DNA from: Occallatibacter sp.
GTDB taxonomy: Bacteria > Acidobacteriota > Terriglobia > Terriglobales > Acidobacteriaceae
Assembly (NCBI GenBank): GCA_031296305.1
Contig: JARLFZ010000008.1
Coordinates: forward strand, 1 to 63,881
Length of the DNA stretch: 63,881 nt
Direction of reading: 5' to 3'
A program made the position numbers and the translations under genes. Position 1 is the stretch's first letter. Every line of letters starts with the position of its first letter. This document shows, piece after piece, positions 16,396-23,866 of the stretch. The notes beneath the pieces are model-generated. The model did not search any database, was not told where the DNA came from, and saw only the letters and a program-made list of their open reading frames with translations.

Positions 16396-17316
16396 ATGGC
16401 AAACTTGTCTACGAATCTTGACTATTTCGTTGTGGATGTCTTCACCGAGGCTCCGCTGGCCGGCAATCCGCTGGCAGTGGTAGAGAACACTTGCGGCCTG
16501 ACGACCGAACGGATGCAGGCCATCGCGCGCGAATTCAACCTGTCTGAGACCACGTTCGTCGAGCGCCGTCCGGCTGAAGTGGAGCGCGCGGAAGGCGTGC
16601 GCGTGCGCGTGTTCACGACCCAGGAAGAGCTTCCCTTTGCAGGTCATCCCACGCTGGGCACGGCCAGCGTTCTCAAGATGATTGCGCCGGAGACCCTTGA
16701 GGGCGATACTGTGACGCTGGCGCTGGGGGTAGGGCCGGTGCCCGTTCGCTTTGCGTCGTGTGCAGCGGATGGAGCGGCAATCTTTGGCGAAATGACGCAG
16801 AGAGAGCCGGAGTTTGGCGCGGAACTCGACGCCGCTGAAGTGGCTCCGCTACTGGGTCTCGCTCTCGAGGACATGGACCCGGCACTGCCGCCGCAGGTGG
16901 TTTCCACGGGTGCGCCGTTTGCGATTGTCGCGCTCAAGAAGATCGAGGCGTTGGCGCGGCTCAAAGTGGATCAGGATGCGGCCACGGCGTGGCTGCGCGA
17001 GCGCGGTGCGAGGTGGTTTTACGTCCTCGCTCCAGACCTGATCCAAAACCAGAACGGTACGAAGTACCGGGCGAGGATGCAGTTTTATGGTGGAGAAGAT
17101 CCGGCCACGGGTTCGGCGGCCGGCTGCGCCATCAGCTACCTGGTAGCTCGCGGCGCGGTGCCTTCAGGTGCGCGCGTGCACGTTAGCCAGGGCGTGGAGA
17201 TGGGACGTCCCAGCGATCTATATCTCTCCGCAAAAAAAGATTCGGCGAGGGTCACAGATGTGCGCGTGGGGGGCAGCACCATTCTTGTGGCAAAAGGACA
17301 GCTTTTCCTGCCGTAA
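16396..17316 (+). CDS. PhzF-family isomerase with an in-frame repeat insert
   Basis: 306 residues, full PhzF length. Motifs are FVVDVFTEAPLAGNPLAVV with the N-terminal catalytic region (SETTFVE, catalytic Glu), LPFAGHPTLGTA, and GGEDPATGSAAGCAISYLV. PhzF-like proteins isomerise small metabolites by proton shuttling; there are no phenazine genes here, so the substrate is unknown. Residues about 216-225 (IQNQNGTKY) are encoded by a small palindromic sequence (17043-17070) that also occurs inside moeA. Relatives run straight from YVxxP to RARM at this point, so the insert probably lies in a surface loop. Confidence 0.92.
   Translation: MANLSTNLDYFVVDVFTEAPLAGNPLAVVENTCGLTTERMQAIAREFNLSETTFVERRPAEVERAEGVRVRVFTTQEELPFAGHPTLGTASVLKMIAPETLEGDTVTLALGVGPVPVRFASCAADGAAIFGEMTQREPEFGAELDAAEVAPLLGLALEDMDPALPPQVVSTGAPFAIVALKKIEALARLKVDQDAATAWLRERGARWFYVLAPDLIQNQNGTKYRARMQFYGGEDPATGSAAGCAISYLVARGAVPSGARVHVSQGVEMGRPSDLYLSAKKDSARVTDVRVGGSTILVAKGQLFLP
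17043..17070 (+). repeat. Dispersed palindrome, NQNGTK type, copy in phzF
   Basis: Contains CCAAAACCAGAACGG followed by TACGAAGTACCGG; the core CGGTAC-GAA-GTACCG is a perfect 6-bp hairpin with a GAA loop. The second copy is on the minus strand in moeA (39811-39838), where the stem is CGGCAC-GAA-GTGCTG. The C-to-T change is matched by G-to-A on the other arm. Confidence 0.75.
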
Positions 17317-17776
17317 TGCACATGCTTTCAACAGAAATTCATCTACGCAAGTTGCAGTATGTGTTGGCTCTAACCACTTTCGCCTTGTTTCAGATGAATT
17401 TTCACTAACATCTTCGCCTGCCTTTCCCTCTTCCCACAAACCTCCGGGACTCGTACTCTGCGATTCATTGAGGACAATTCACTGGCGCGTTTTTGAGAGT
17501 CTCTGAACGCGCCTCAACGCCGAGCATACGACCGCGAAGGAAGGCTGGCCCGCTGAGGAACGCGCGTTGGTTGCCCCATAGCGCAGATGAACGCACCTCC
17601 AGGGTTGCGGCTCACGCGCGGGGTGAGCCGCGAGCTACGATCCGAAGCAATATGTCTGCTCCATTCACGGCCATCGCCTTAATCTATGGCAACATCGAGC
17701 CGCAATTTGAGCGGCAGAGGACTTTTGTTGCCATGAACAGCCTTGGAAAATTGCTGTAAGGAGCAGTCCCCACATC
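17317..17776. other. Intergenic region, 460 bp, with one strong hairpin
   Basis: No convincing gene. It contains a perfect 9-bp hairpin GCGGCTCAC (17607-17615) / GTGAGCCGC (17623-17631) followed by GAGCTAC, similar in style to the two-hairpin elements elsewhere. AAGGAG at 17758-17763 is the ribosome site of the next gene. A short open frame ending at 17759 has no recognisable features. Confidence 0.5.
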
Positions 17777-18202
17777 ATGCGTCCGAAGAAAGTGATTCTC
17801 TGTGTAGACGACAGTGAACAAGAGCTCTCCGTGCTCAAGTTCATGCTTGAGACCAACGGTTATCGCGTGCTGGCCGCCTCGAACGGCCAGGAGGCGATCG
17901 CGGTTTTTGCCACAGCGCCCCAGATTGACCTTGTGCTGGCCGACAGCTGCATGCCCCAAATGAGCGGAGGCCAGCTTGTGGAGCGGCTGAAACGCATGAG
18001 GGGCTACGTGCCCATGATTCTGCTCGGTGATTCCCAGGCGGCAAGCGGTGAGCTTCACGTGGCCGATGCCGTGCTGGTCAGGAAAAACTGCTCCACGCAA
18101 GAGCTGCTGGAACGCATCAAGGTGATGAGTGCCCGCAAGCGCGGCCCACGCAAGGGCGCGCAACGCATCATACCGGTGCACGAGCTGGCCGCGGCGTCGT
18201 AA
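17777..18202 (+). CDS. Stand-alone CheY-like response regulator receiver
   Basis: 141 residues: one receiver domain (about 1-120) and a short basic tail (ARKRGPRKGAQRI). It has the acidic pocket CVDDSE, the phospho-acceptor Asp in LVLADSCMPQMSG, the Thr/Ser position in MILLGDSQ, and the conserved Lys in AVLVRKN. There is no output domain and no kinase gene beside it, so it would act by protein contact with partners encoded elsewhere. A strong ribosome site AAGGAG precedes the ATG. Confidence 0.9.
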   Translation: MRPKKVILCVDDSEQELSVLKFMLETNGYRVLAASNGQEAIAVFATAPQIDLVLADSCMPQMSGGQLVERLKRMRGYVPMILLGDSQAASGELHVADAVLVRKNCSTQELLERIKVMSARKRGPRKGAQRIIPVHELAAAS

Positions 18203-18207
18203 GAACG

Positions 18208-18327
18208 GGGAATAGGCAGTAGGGAATAGGGGACCGCGATCATTGGCCGGCGGTCTCGGTGAGCCAGGCGACCCTCATTTCCCGACTCCCTGCTTTCTAC
18301 TCCCTACTCCCTATTCCCTACTCCCCG
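18208..18327. repeat. Inverted array of degenerate GGGAATAGGGAGTA-type words
   Basis: 18208-18233 reads GGGGAATAGGCAGTAGGG then AATAGGGG. 18296-18327 carries the reverse complement words (CTACTCCCTACTCCC, TATTCCCTACTCCCC). The two arms could form a long imperfect stem of about 25 bp. It lies between the receiver gene and the PIN-TRAM gene and is low-complexity. Similar word-like repeats occur at 3115-3150, 16240-16265 and 33660-33693. Confidence 0.65.
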
Positions 18328-18425
18328 TCTTTCCCCCTTGACGATGGTGCATAAGTTTGCTCATACTCGCCTTCATGTCATAGGGCCGTCGGTAAAAGAG
18401 TGCCGCCGGTTGAAAGTAGGCCCTT

Positions 18426-19436
18426 ATGGACCTGGTGGTCTTACGTCTTCTTTTTGTCATTCTGTTTGCCACGGTTTGTTATTTCCTCCGCCCGTTCGGC
18501 ATCCAGACAGGTTGGGAAGGCGCAGCGGTGGGCGCGGCCGCGGCCGGCGCAGTCATCGTCTTCGAACTGCGCGTGCGTGCGCTCACGTTGCGGCGTCTGA
18601 TTGGCGCCGTGGCTGGTAGCGTTCTCGGCATTATTGGCGCGGCGCTCTTTTGTCTCGTGTTGCGTTCGGCGCCGCTGCCCGGAACCAACTCTGCCGTGCT
18701 GCAGATCTTCGTGCTTCTGCTCATGACCTACGTGGGCCTGCTGGTAGGCGCGAGCAAGGGCGATCTGCTCAACCCGGCGGCGCTGGGCACGGTGTTCTCC
18801 GGAGACAAGCCCTCACGTCGCAGCTCCAAAGTGCTGGATACGAGCGTCATCATCGACGGCCGCATCGCCGACATTGCCGAGGCCGGTTTTATTGACGGCA
18901 TGCTGGTGGTGCCGGAGTTTGTGCTGCGCGAGCTCCAGGTGGTGGCCGATTCGACCGACGGGTCAAAACGGCAAAGAGGCCGCCGCGGCCTGGATATGCT
19001 GCAGCGTATGCAGTCCAACGAAAAGGTCCTGGTGCAGATTGTGCCGGACGATTTTCCCTCCATCCGCGAAGTGGACCTGAAGCTGCTCGAGCTGGCCAAA
19101 AAATGGGAGGCCAAGGTCGTAACCAACGACTTCAACCTGAACAAGGTGGCTCACCTGCATCACGTTGACGTGCTTAACATCAACGACCTTGCGAACGCTC
19201 TCAAGCCCGTAGTCCTGCCCGGCGAACGCATGAACGTGCTGATCCTGAAGGAAGGCAAGGAGTACAACCAGGGGGTCGGGTATCTTGACGACGGAACCAT
19301 GGTAGTGGTGGATCATGCCCGCAAGCTGATCGGCCGCACGGTTGCGATCTCCGTCACCAGCGTGTTGCAAACCGCCAGCGGCAAAATGATCTTCGGCAAG
19401 ATGGACGAAAACGGCAAGCAGGCCGAGGCGTTATGA
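18426..19436 (+). CDS. PIN-TRAM domain membrane protein (YacL-like)
   Basis: 336 residues. Four hydrophobic helices in the first 110 residues are followed by a PIN ribonuclease domain (LDTSVIIDGRIADIAEAGF, PEFVLRELQVVADS, VVTNDFNLNKVA), with the four acidic residues expected for metal binding, and a C-terminal TRAM domain (LPGERMNVLILKEGKEYNQG, VVVDHARKLIGRTVAI), a predicted RNA-binding fold. It probably acts as a membrane-anchored RNase. The stop overlaps the next start as ATGA, so the small Cys-rich protein is co-translated. Confidence 0.93.
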   Translation: MDLVVLRLLFVILFATVCYFLRPFGIQTGWEGAAVGAAAAGAVIVFELRVRALTLRRLIGAVAGSVLGIIGAALFCLVLRSAPLPGTNSAVLQIFVLLLMTYVGLLVGASKGDLLNPAALGTVFSGDKPSRRSSKVLDTSVIIDGRIADIAEAGFIDGMLVVPEFVLRELQVVADSTDGSKRQRGRRGLDMLQRMQSNEKVLVQIVPDDFPSIREVDLKLLELAKKWEAKVVTNDFNLNKVAHLHHVDVLNINDLANALKPVVLPGERMNVLILKEGKEYNQGVGYLDDGTMVVVDHARKLIGRTVAISVTSVLQTASGKMIFGKMDENGKQAEAL

Positions 19437-19645
19437 GCGGCCCGGCTCCAGTCTTCGCGCTCGTGAGTCGTAAGCCCGAGGCTTGTTCGTGCCCCAAAAA
19501 GGAGTGCCCCCGGCATGGCGATTGTCAACCATGCAGGAGCTACCACTTGAATGACAAACGCCCGCGGCCGCCGTACTGCGAGCGCAAGCCGAGCCTGTGG
19601 CGCAGGCTGTTTGGCAAAGCGCCGCGCAACGCGAGGAAGGACTAG
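19433..19645 (+). CDS. Small Cys-rich protein coupled to PIN-TRAM
   Basis: 70 residues, starting in an ATGA overlap with the PIN-TRAM gene. The core CSCPKKECPRHGDCQPCRSY has six Cys and one His, followed by H, R and PYC; it looks like a small metal-binding knuckle. Similar C..KK.C.RHG.C..C short proteins are known in other bacteria without an assigned role. The C-terminus is basic (RKPSLWRRLFGKAPRNARK), which would suit RNA or membrane contact. The stop codon overlaps the stop of the convergent acetyltransferase gene. Confidence 0.75.
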   Translation: MSGPAPVFALVSRKPEACSCPKKECPRHGDCQPCRSYHLNDKRPRPPYCERKPSLWRRLFGKAPRNARKD

Positions 19646-20265
19646 GAACGTAAGCGTTCGACGAGGCCGCGGCTCACTTCGGGCCAATCGGCCGCAACAA
19701 TCGAGTAGCGATACGAATCACGCGGAATAAAGTCTGCGGCCATGCGGTGCGCCCGCAATACGCCTTCAAATTTTCCGCCGATGCGCTCAATCGCCGCCTG
19801 CGATCTCTGGTTGCGCGCATCGGTATGCAGACAGACACGCAACACCTGCCAGACCTCGAAAGCATAAGTGAGCATCAGGAGCTTGGCCTCCGTGTTGGCA
19901 GCGGTGCGGATGGCATCGCGCGTGAGCCAGGTGTAGCCGATTTCGCAGACGTCGGGATGCCGGCGGCCTTGGCGTTCGTGCTCCGCGGGCCACGCCCAGC
20001 TTTCGATATCGAAAAAGCGCGTCGACCCCAGAACCACGCCATCCGCCTTGCGAATTGTTGCAAATGGCACAGCCTTGCCCGCTTCGCGCCATGCCAGCGC
20101 GGTCTCAATGTAGGGTGAAACAGCATCGCGATCAGACGGAACGGCGCTCCATTGGTAGAGGGACGGATCGACTGCCGCCGCGGCCACGAGGCCGTCGAAA
20201 TGGCTCATGGACAGTGGTTCCAGACGCACGTGCGAGCCTTTAAGGATGGGAGATTCGAGGGTCAT
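19642..20265 (-). CDS. RimJ/RimL-type GNAT acetyltransferase
   Basis: 207 residues. It opens with LKGSHVRLEPLSMSHFDGLV, has the central FATIRKADGVVLGSTRFFDI and EIGYTWLTRDAIRTAANTEA, and ends with the family signature NQRSQAAIERIGGKFEGVLR. Members acetylate the N-terminus of ribosomal proteins or small amines or antibiotics; no substrate can be assigned. The gene stands alone and converges on the Cys-rich gene, sharing a 4-bp overlap of the two stop codons. Confidence 0.9.
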   Translation of the reverse strand: MTLESPILKGSHVRLEPLSMSHFDGLVAAAAVDPSLYQWSAVPSDRDAVSPYIETALAWREAGKAVPFATIRKADGVVLGSTRFFDIESWAWPAEHERQGRRHPDVCEIGYTWLTRDAIRTAANTEAKLLMLTYAFEVWQVLRVCLHTDARNQRSQAAIERIGGKFEGVLRAHRMAADFIPRDSYRYSIVAADWPEVSRGLVERLRS

Positions 20266-20278
20266 GTTCGCTACCAGT

Positions 20279-20962
20279 TTATCGGGCGGGAGGTGCGACG
20301 CGGACGGAATTGAGAATGTTATTCAGGCTGGCATGAATGAGCGCCTTCTCATGCGTTGTCAACTCGCGGGGGAAATCTCTGCCGGGTACGCGGCAGGTGG
20401 CGACGGCAAGATCAAAGCGAAGGCAGGCCCCGTTCGCCTCAACGTACGTCGCGTACATGTCTTCGTCTACACATGTGCCCGTGCCGCAACTTCCAGCGGT
20501 CCCGTGCCAATACTTCACGCCGTTGACCGTTGCGGAATCCGCTTCATTGCCCCAGCTTTCCCGCGCCAGTTTCTGGCACGCCTCGGCTGAAGCGGTGGGG
20601 CGCGCGTCGTATCCAAACTCCACGCTGCTGAAAACTGTCCTCGGCCACGAGTGCAGACCATGGAGGGTTTCGTTGGTCACCAACCCGCGCAAACCGCTGA
20701 ACTCAGAGCGGCCGTCGATGTGGATGTATGCGATTGCGAGCGAACCACCACTATTTTTCGGGTCCACTCTCGTGAAGCTCCAGCCGCTGGGAAAACTGAA
20801 GCTGACGCCGAAGGCCGGGTCGCTGAAAAGCATTTGAGAACCGGAAACCGGCGTGACCGATTGCGCATGAGAGGGCAACGCGGCAACGAGACAAATGATA
20901 GAAATGCGCAGGATGGAGTGGCCCGTCACCCCTCCATTATGCTCTACAGGCACCGCATACAA
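20279..20962 (-). CDS. Secreted protein of unknown function
   Basis: 227 residues; a hydrophobic signal segment (ILRISIICLVAALPSHAQ, about residues 17-34) ends in an AxA-like cleavage site. The mature part is about 190 residues with DPAFGVSFSFPSGWSFTRVD, a pattern of PsbP-like or 'photosystem' fold exported proteins, and several Cys (ACQKL, GSCGTGTCVDED, GACLRFDLAVATC). An internal GTG at about residue 12 is an alternative start. No enzyme motif is visible. It follows the GNAT gene but has its own leader. Confidence 0.7.
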   Translation of the reverse strand: MYAVPVEHNGGVTGHSILRISIICLVAALPSHAQSVTPVSGSQMLFSDPAFGVSFSFPSGWSFTRVDPKNSGGSLAIAYIHIDGRSEFSGLRGLVTNETLHGLHSWPRTVFSSVEFGYDARPTASAEACQKLARESWGNEADSATVNGVKYWHGTAGSCGTGTCVDEDMYATYVEANGACLRFDLAVATCRVPGRDFPRELTTHEKALIHASLNNILNSVRVAPPAR

Positions 20963-21050
20963 TCACATGGCGGCACACCAGGAAAAGCGAACGGCCCCGC
21001 ATCAGGCGGAGCCGTTCGTGTGAGATGCAGGTTGGTATCAACAAAAGGCG

Positions 21051-21938
21051 CTACGGTGTGGGCTTTTTCGGCGCCATCGCAGCCGGTTTTGCCGCAGGCA
21101 TCGCGGCCGGCTTTGGCCTCCAGAATCCGGGATCAGTCTTGATCCAGTCTTCGCTCACGTAGCTCTGCTTGGGATTCACGGTGAAAAGCTCGCTGTGCGA
21201 TGACTCGACCGCATCGCCAAACTTCTCATCGAGCTTGCGCAGGCCCTCCTCGCCGCCGAGAGCGGCAATCCACTTCTTGTCCTCAGAGTAGCCCATGTCG
21301 ATCGCCGACATGGAAGGATCTCCGGTGAGCGCAATGAAAGTGCCGTCAGGAGCGCCGAATGCGATCTCGTACATGCCCCAGTGGGCGCTGGTTCCGGCCT
21401 TTTCATGCGCATCCTTGACCATCTTCACCACTTCGCGCCACTCCTTCTGCTTGCCTGGGCGAACGTGAAAGATGGCAATCTGATAAACGCGATGCTTGTC
21501 GAGGTCGGAGTGCGGGTGATAGCTCAGGTCTTCGTCGTAGGTGTAAACCACCGAGTCGACCTCATCCAGCAGCTCACCGTCGGCCAGACCGGCGTGCTCT
21601 AATCCGGCCCCGAGGGTGGGGTTCGAGTCCACGAGCTTGTTGTCCTTCTCCCACTCTGCGAAAGAATCGTAGCGGGTCATGAACAGTGCCCGCGCTTTGC
21701 CCGACTGAGAGTTCATGGCGATGTAGTAGACAGGAAACTTGGCCTTTTCTTCCGCAGCGATAAAGGCGCTCTCCGTCTTGTCGTGCGCGGCGCCGCCTTT
21801 ATAGGGCTTGGTGTATTCAATCGTGAATTGCAGAATCTTGGGCAGGGGCGATGTTGTTGAAGCGTCTTGCGCCGCGGTGAGTGTGCTGCCGGCAACCGCG
21901 AGAGACAGTCCCAGCAATACGGGGCTGATGATCTTCAT
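21051..21938 (-). CDS. Secreted protein with dimeric alpha/beta-barrel-like repeats
   Basis: 295 residues from ATG 21938, supported by AAGGAGG just upstream and a signal peptide (MKIISPVLLGLSLAVAGSTL). The mature part holds two similar segments (ILQFTIEYTKPYKGGAAHDK and VYQIAIFHVRPGKQKEWREV) with 'RPGK..EW' style motifs of the NIPSNAP/ABM-like ferredoxin folds. The tail is a low-complexity Pro/Ala/Lys stretch (PAAMPAAKPAAMAPKKPTP). The function is unknown; family naming is tentative. Confidence 0.7.
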   Translation of the reverse strand: MKIISPVLLGLSLAVAGSTLTAAQDASTTSPLPKILQFTIEYTKPYKGGAAHDKTESAFIAAEEKAKFPVYYIAMNSQSGKARALFMTRYDSFAEWEKDNKLVDSNPTLGAGLEHAGLADGELLDEVDSVVYTYDEDLSYHPHSDLDKHRVYQIAIFHVRPGKQKEWREVVKMVKDAHEKAGTSAHWGMYEIAFGAPDGTFIALTGDPSMSAIDMGYSEDKKWIAALGGEEGLRKLDEKFGDAVESSHSELFTVNPKQSYVSEDWIKTDPGFWRPKPAAMPAAKPAAMAPKKPTP

Positions 21939-22284
21939 GTGTGGGAATCCTCCTTGATTTTCCCGGAGAAGCGTTGCGGTGGCAACTTGGGAAGCGGAGG
22001 GGAAACGCACGTTCTCCGAGGCAAAGTGATTATGTGGGCGCAACCCCCTCTATGTAAAGAAGTTTTTGATTGCTCATGAGATCGAAGACTGCGAAACTCC
22101 GCCAAATCACCTCAGCGGCAGGCGCAGAAAAGGCATGGTTGCTTCCGCGATGCGCGCTGCCGTAGCGCCGGATTCGGAGGTGTGCACGGGCCTGAGGGAA
22201 ATTGCGCGTGCGGCGCGGGTGTGCGAGATTGGAGAGAGAGCAAACATCCGCCGCCACCACCATTTTCCAGACTGGAACCCCTCC

Positions 22285-22752
22285 ATGAAACGGAAATCCG
22301 CCCATCCCTCCTTCGATCAGACGCTGGAACTGCTGCGCGCTCATGGCTTCGAAGCGATTCCCTACACCGGGATTGCAGGAGGTGCGCTGGTGAGCAAGCA
22401 CGGAGTGGGCGCCGTGCTGGTGCCCGCTCCTGGAAGCAAGAACCCGGAGGCGTTGGCGGTGGCCCTCGCCGTGCACCCCGGAGTGCTGGTGACGGGCGAG
22501 GTGTCGCGGCTGCTCGATCGCGGCTACCAGAAATTTATTAAGACTTCTCAATATGAGCTGCCCGCGTCGGCCAGCCAATTGCAGGCGATACATGCGTTCA
22601 GCGAAGAGCTGAAGCAACTGACTGGCGCCATCAGCCTGTACAACGAGTCACTGGGCACAACCAGCGACGTCTATCGCTACGACCGGCTGGCGGGCCGTGA
22701 AGACACGCAGGCGGCGCCCGCAGAGCCCTGGAAATTAGTCGACGGGCACTGA
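22285..22752 (+). CDS. Conserved hypothetical protein, about 155 residues
   Basis: From ATG 22285 the protein reads MKRKSAHPSFDQTLELLRAH and is a compact alpha/beta cytoplasmic protein with no signal or membrane helix; EVSRLLDRGYQKFIKTSQY and FSEELKQLTGAISLYNESLG are the most structured parts. The start is uncertain: the same frame is open upstream to 22066 but that part is Ala/Arg-rich and looks non-coding. There is no clear ribosome site. It is followed after 30 nt by the PilZ gene on the same strand and may be in one transcript with it. Confidence 0.6.
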   Translation: MKRKSAHPSFDQTLELLRAHGFEAIPYTGIAGGALVSKHGVGAVLVPAPGSKNPEALAVALAVHPGVLVTGEVSRLLDRGYQKFIKTSQYELPASASQLQAIHAFSEELKQLTGAISLYNESLGTTSDVYRYDRLAGREDTQAAPAEPWKLVDGH

Positions 22753-22782
22753 TCCGCGCTCGACTCCGCTGCGGAGCTGGCG

Positions 22783-23781
22783 ATGGACGGTAAAGAACAC
22801 GGGGATTGTTTCACAGTCCAGGGGCAGGAAAACCGTGCCCATCCGCGCTTCTCCGTCGACGAAGATTCCGTGCTGCTGCTTGTAGCGCATGGCATGCCTG
22901 TCAAGGCGCGCGTCGTCGATCTCAGCCTTGAGGGTTGCCGCGTCCGCACCTTGGACCAAATCAAAGTCAGTGTGCGGCGGCCCATCGAAATCACATTCAA
23001 AGCGAATGGCGTCGCCTTCCGGTTTAGCGGCGTGGTGCAGTGGAGCGACGGCCACACCCAACTCGGCATCCACTTTGTGAATACCATTCCGCGGCGCAAG
23101 TTGGAATTGGCTGAGGTGATCGAGGAAATGGCGGTGGCTGCGGAGGCGCGGGCAAAGGCTGTCAACCAATTGGTCGCAGAACAGGCCGCCCGGGAGCCAG
23201 CACTTCCTGAGATCCCCGACGTGGTTGAAGCCCGGCTTGTCGGACCGGTTATAGCAAGGGCGCTTGAGCCAGAGATCGTCGCAAGAGTGAATGAGACGCA
23301 AATCGTCGCGGACGCGAGTGAGCTGCAGTTCGTAATGAAAACCAGTGTTCCTCCTGCCCTGCCCGCGGAGACGGAGATACCGGCAGAAATCGAGCCGTTG
23401 GTGCGCCGGCCCGCGACACGTCGCGACCGCCGCGGACAGATCCGTCACGAGGTAAACACATTTGCCAGCATCTTTCTAATCAACGCTAGGTCTGCGTTGC
23501 GAGGCCAAATCCTCGACGTTAGCCTGAGCGGTTGCCGCATCCGCACCGAAGAGCGCTTCCCAGTGGGCATTTACACGCGCGTGGAAATTGAATTCCACTT
23601 CCAGGGTCTGCCCTTCCGGCTCGGCGGCGTCACTCAGGCCATACACAACCGCAACACTGTCGGCATCCGCTTTCTCGATCTCAGCGAACGCAAGCGGCAG
23701 CAGGTTCTGGATCTAATCGGCGAGCTCGAGCGGATGCGCGCGGCGCTGCTCAACGCGGAGGCTGCATCAACAGAAAAGTAA
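22783..23781 (+). CDS. Tandem PilZ-domain protein (c-di-GMP receptor)
   Basis: 332 residues with two PilZ domains. The first (about 17-110) has NRAHPRF and VVDLSLEGCRVR; the second (about 207-320) has RRGQIRHEV and ILDVSLSGCRIRTEE, and ends VGIRFLDLSERKRQQVLDLI. Both keep the RxxxR and (D/N)xSxxG residues that hold cyclic di-GMP, so both may bind. A 90-residue Ala/Glu/Val-rich linker joins them. There is no membrane helix or enzymatic domain. It may link c-di-GMP to motility or surface polymers, but no partner gene is adjacent. Confidence 0.9.
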   Translation: MDGKEHGDCFTVQGQENRAHPRFSVDEDSVLLLVAHGMPVKARVVDLSLEGCRVRTLDQIKVSVRRPIEITFKANGVAFRFSGVVQWSDGHTQLGIHFVNTIPRRKLELAEVIEEMAVAAEARAKAVNQLVAEQAAREPALPEIPDVVEARLVGPVIARALEPEIVARVNETQIVADASELQFVMKTSVPPALPAETEIPAEIEPLVRRPATRRDRRGQIRHEVNTFASIFLINARSALRGQILDVSLSGCRIRTEERFPVGIYTRVEIEFHFQGLPFRLGGVTQAIHNRNTVGIRFLDLSERKRQQVLDLIGELERMRAALLNAEAASTEK

Positions 23782-23866
23782 TATCCGGCAAATCACGGCA
23801 GAACTCAGGGCCCATCAGCCGCATAGATTGGTGTGGAAGAAGTGCCGTCGCCGATTCGCGCTAACC

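Noticed and set aside
17493..17759. Small protein gene upstream of the receiver domain
   Set aside because: No ribosome site, a hairpin lies inside it, and the composition looks non-coding.
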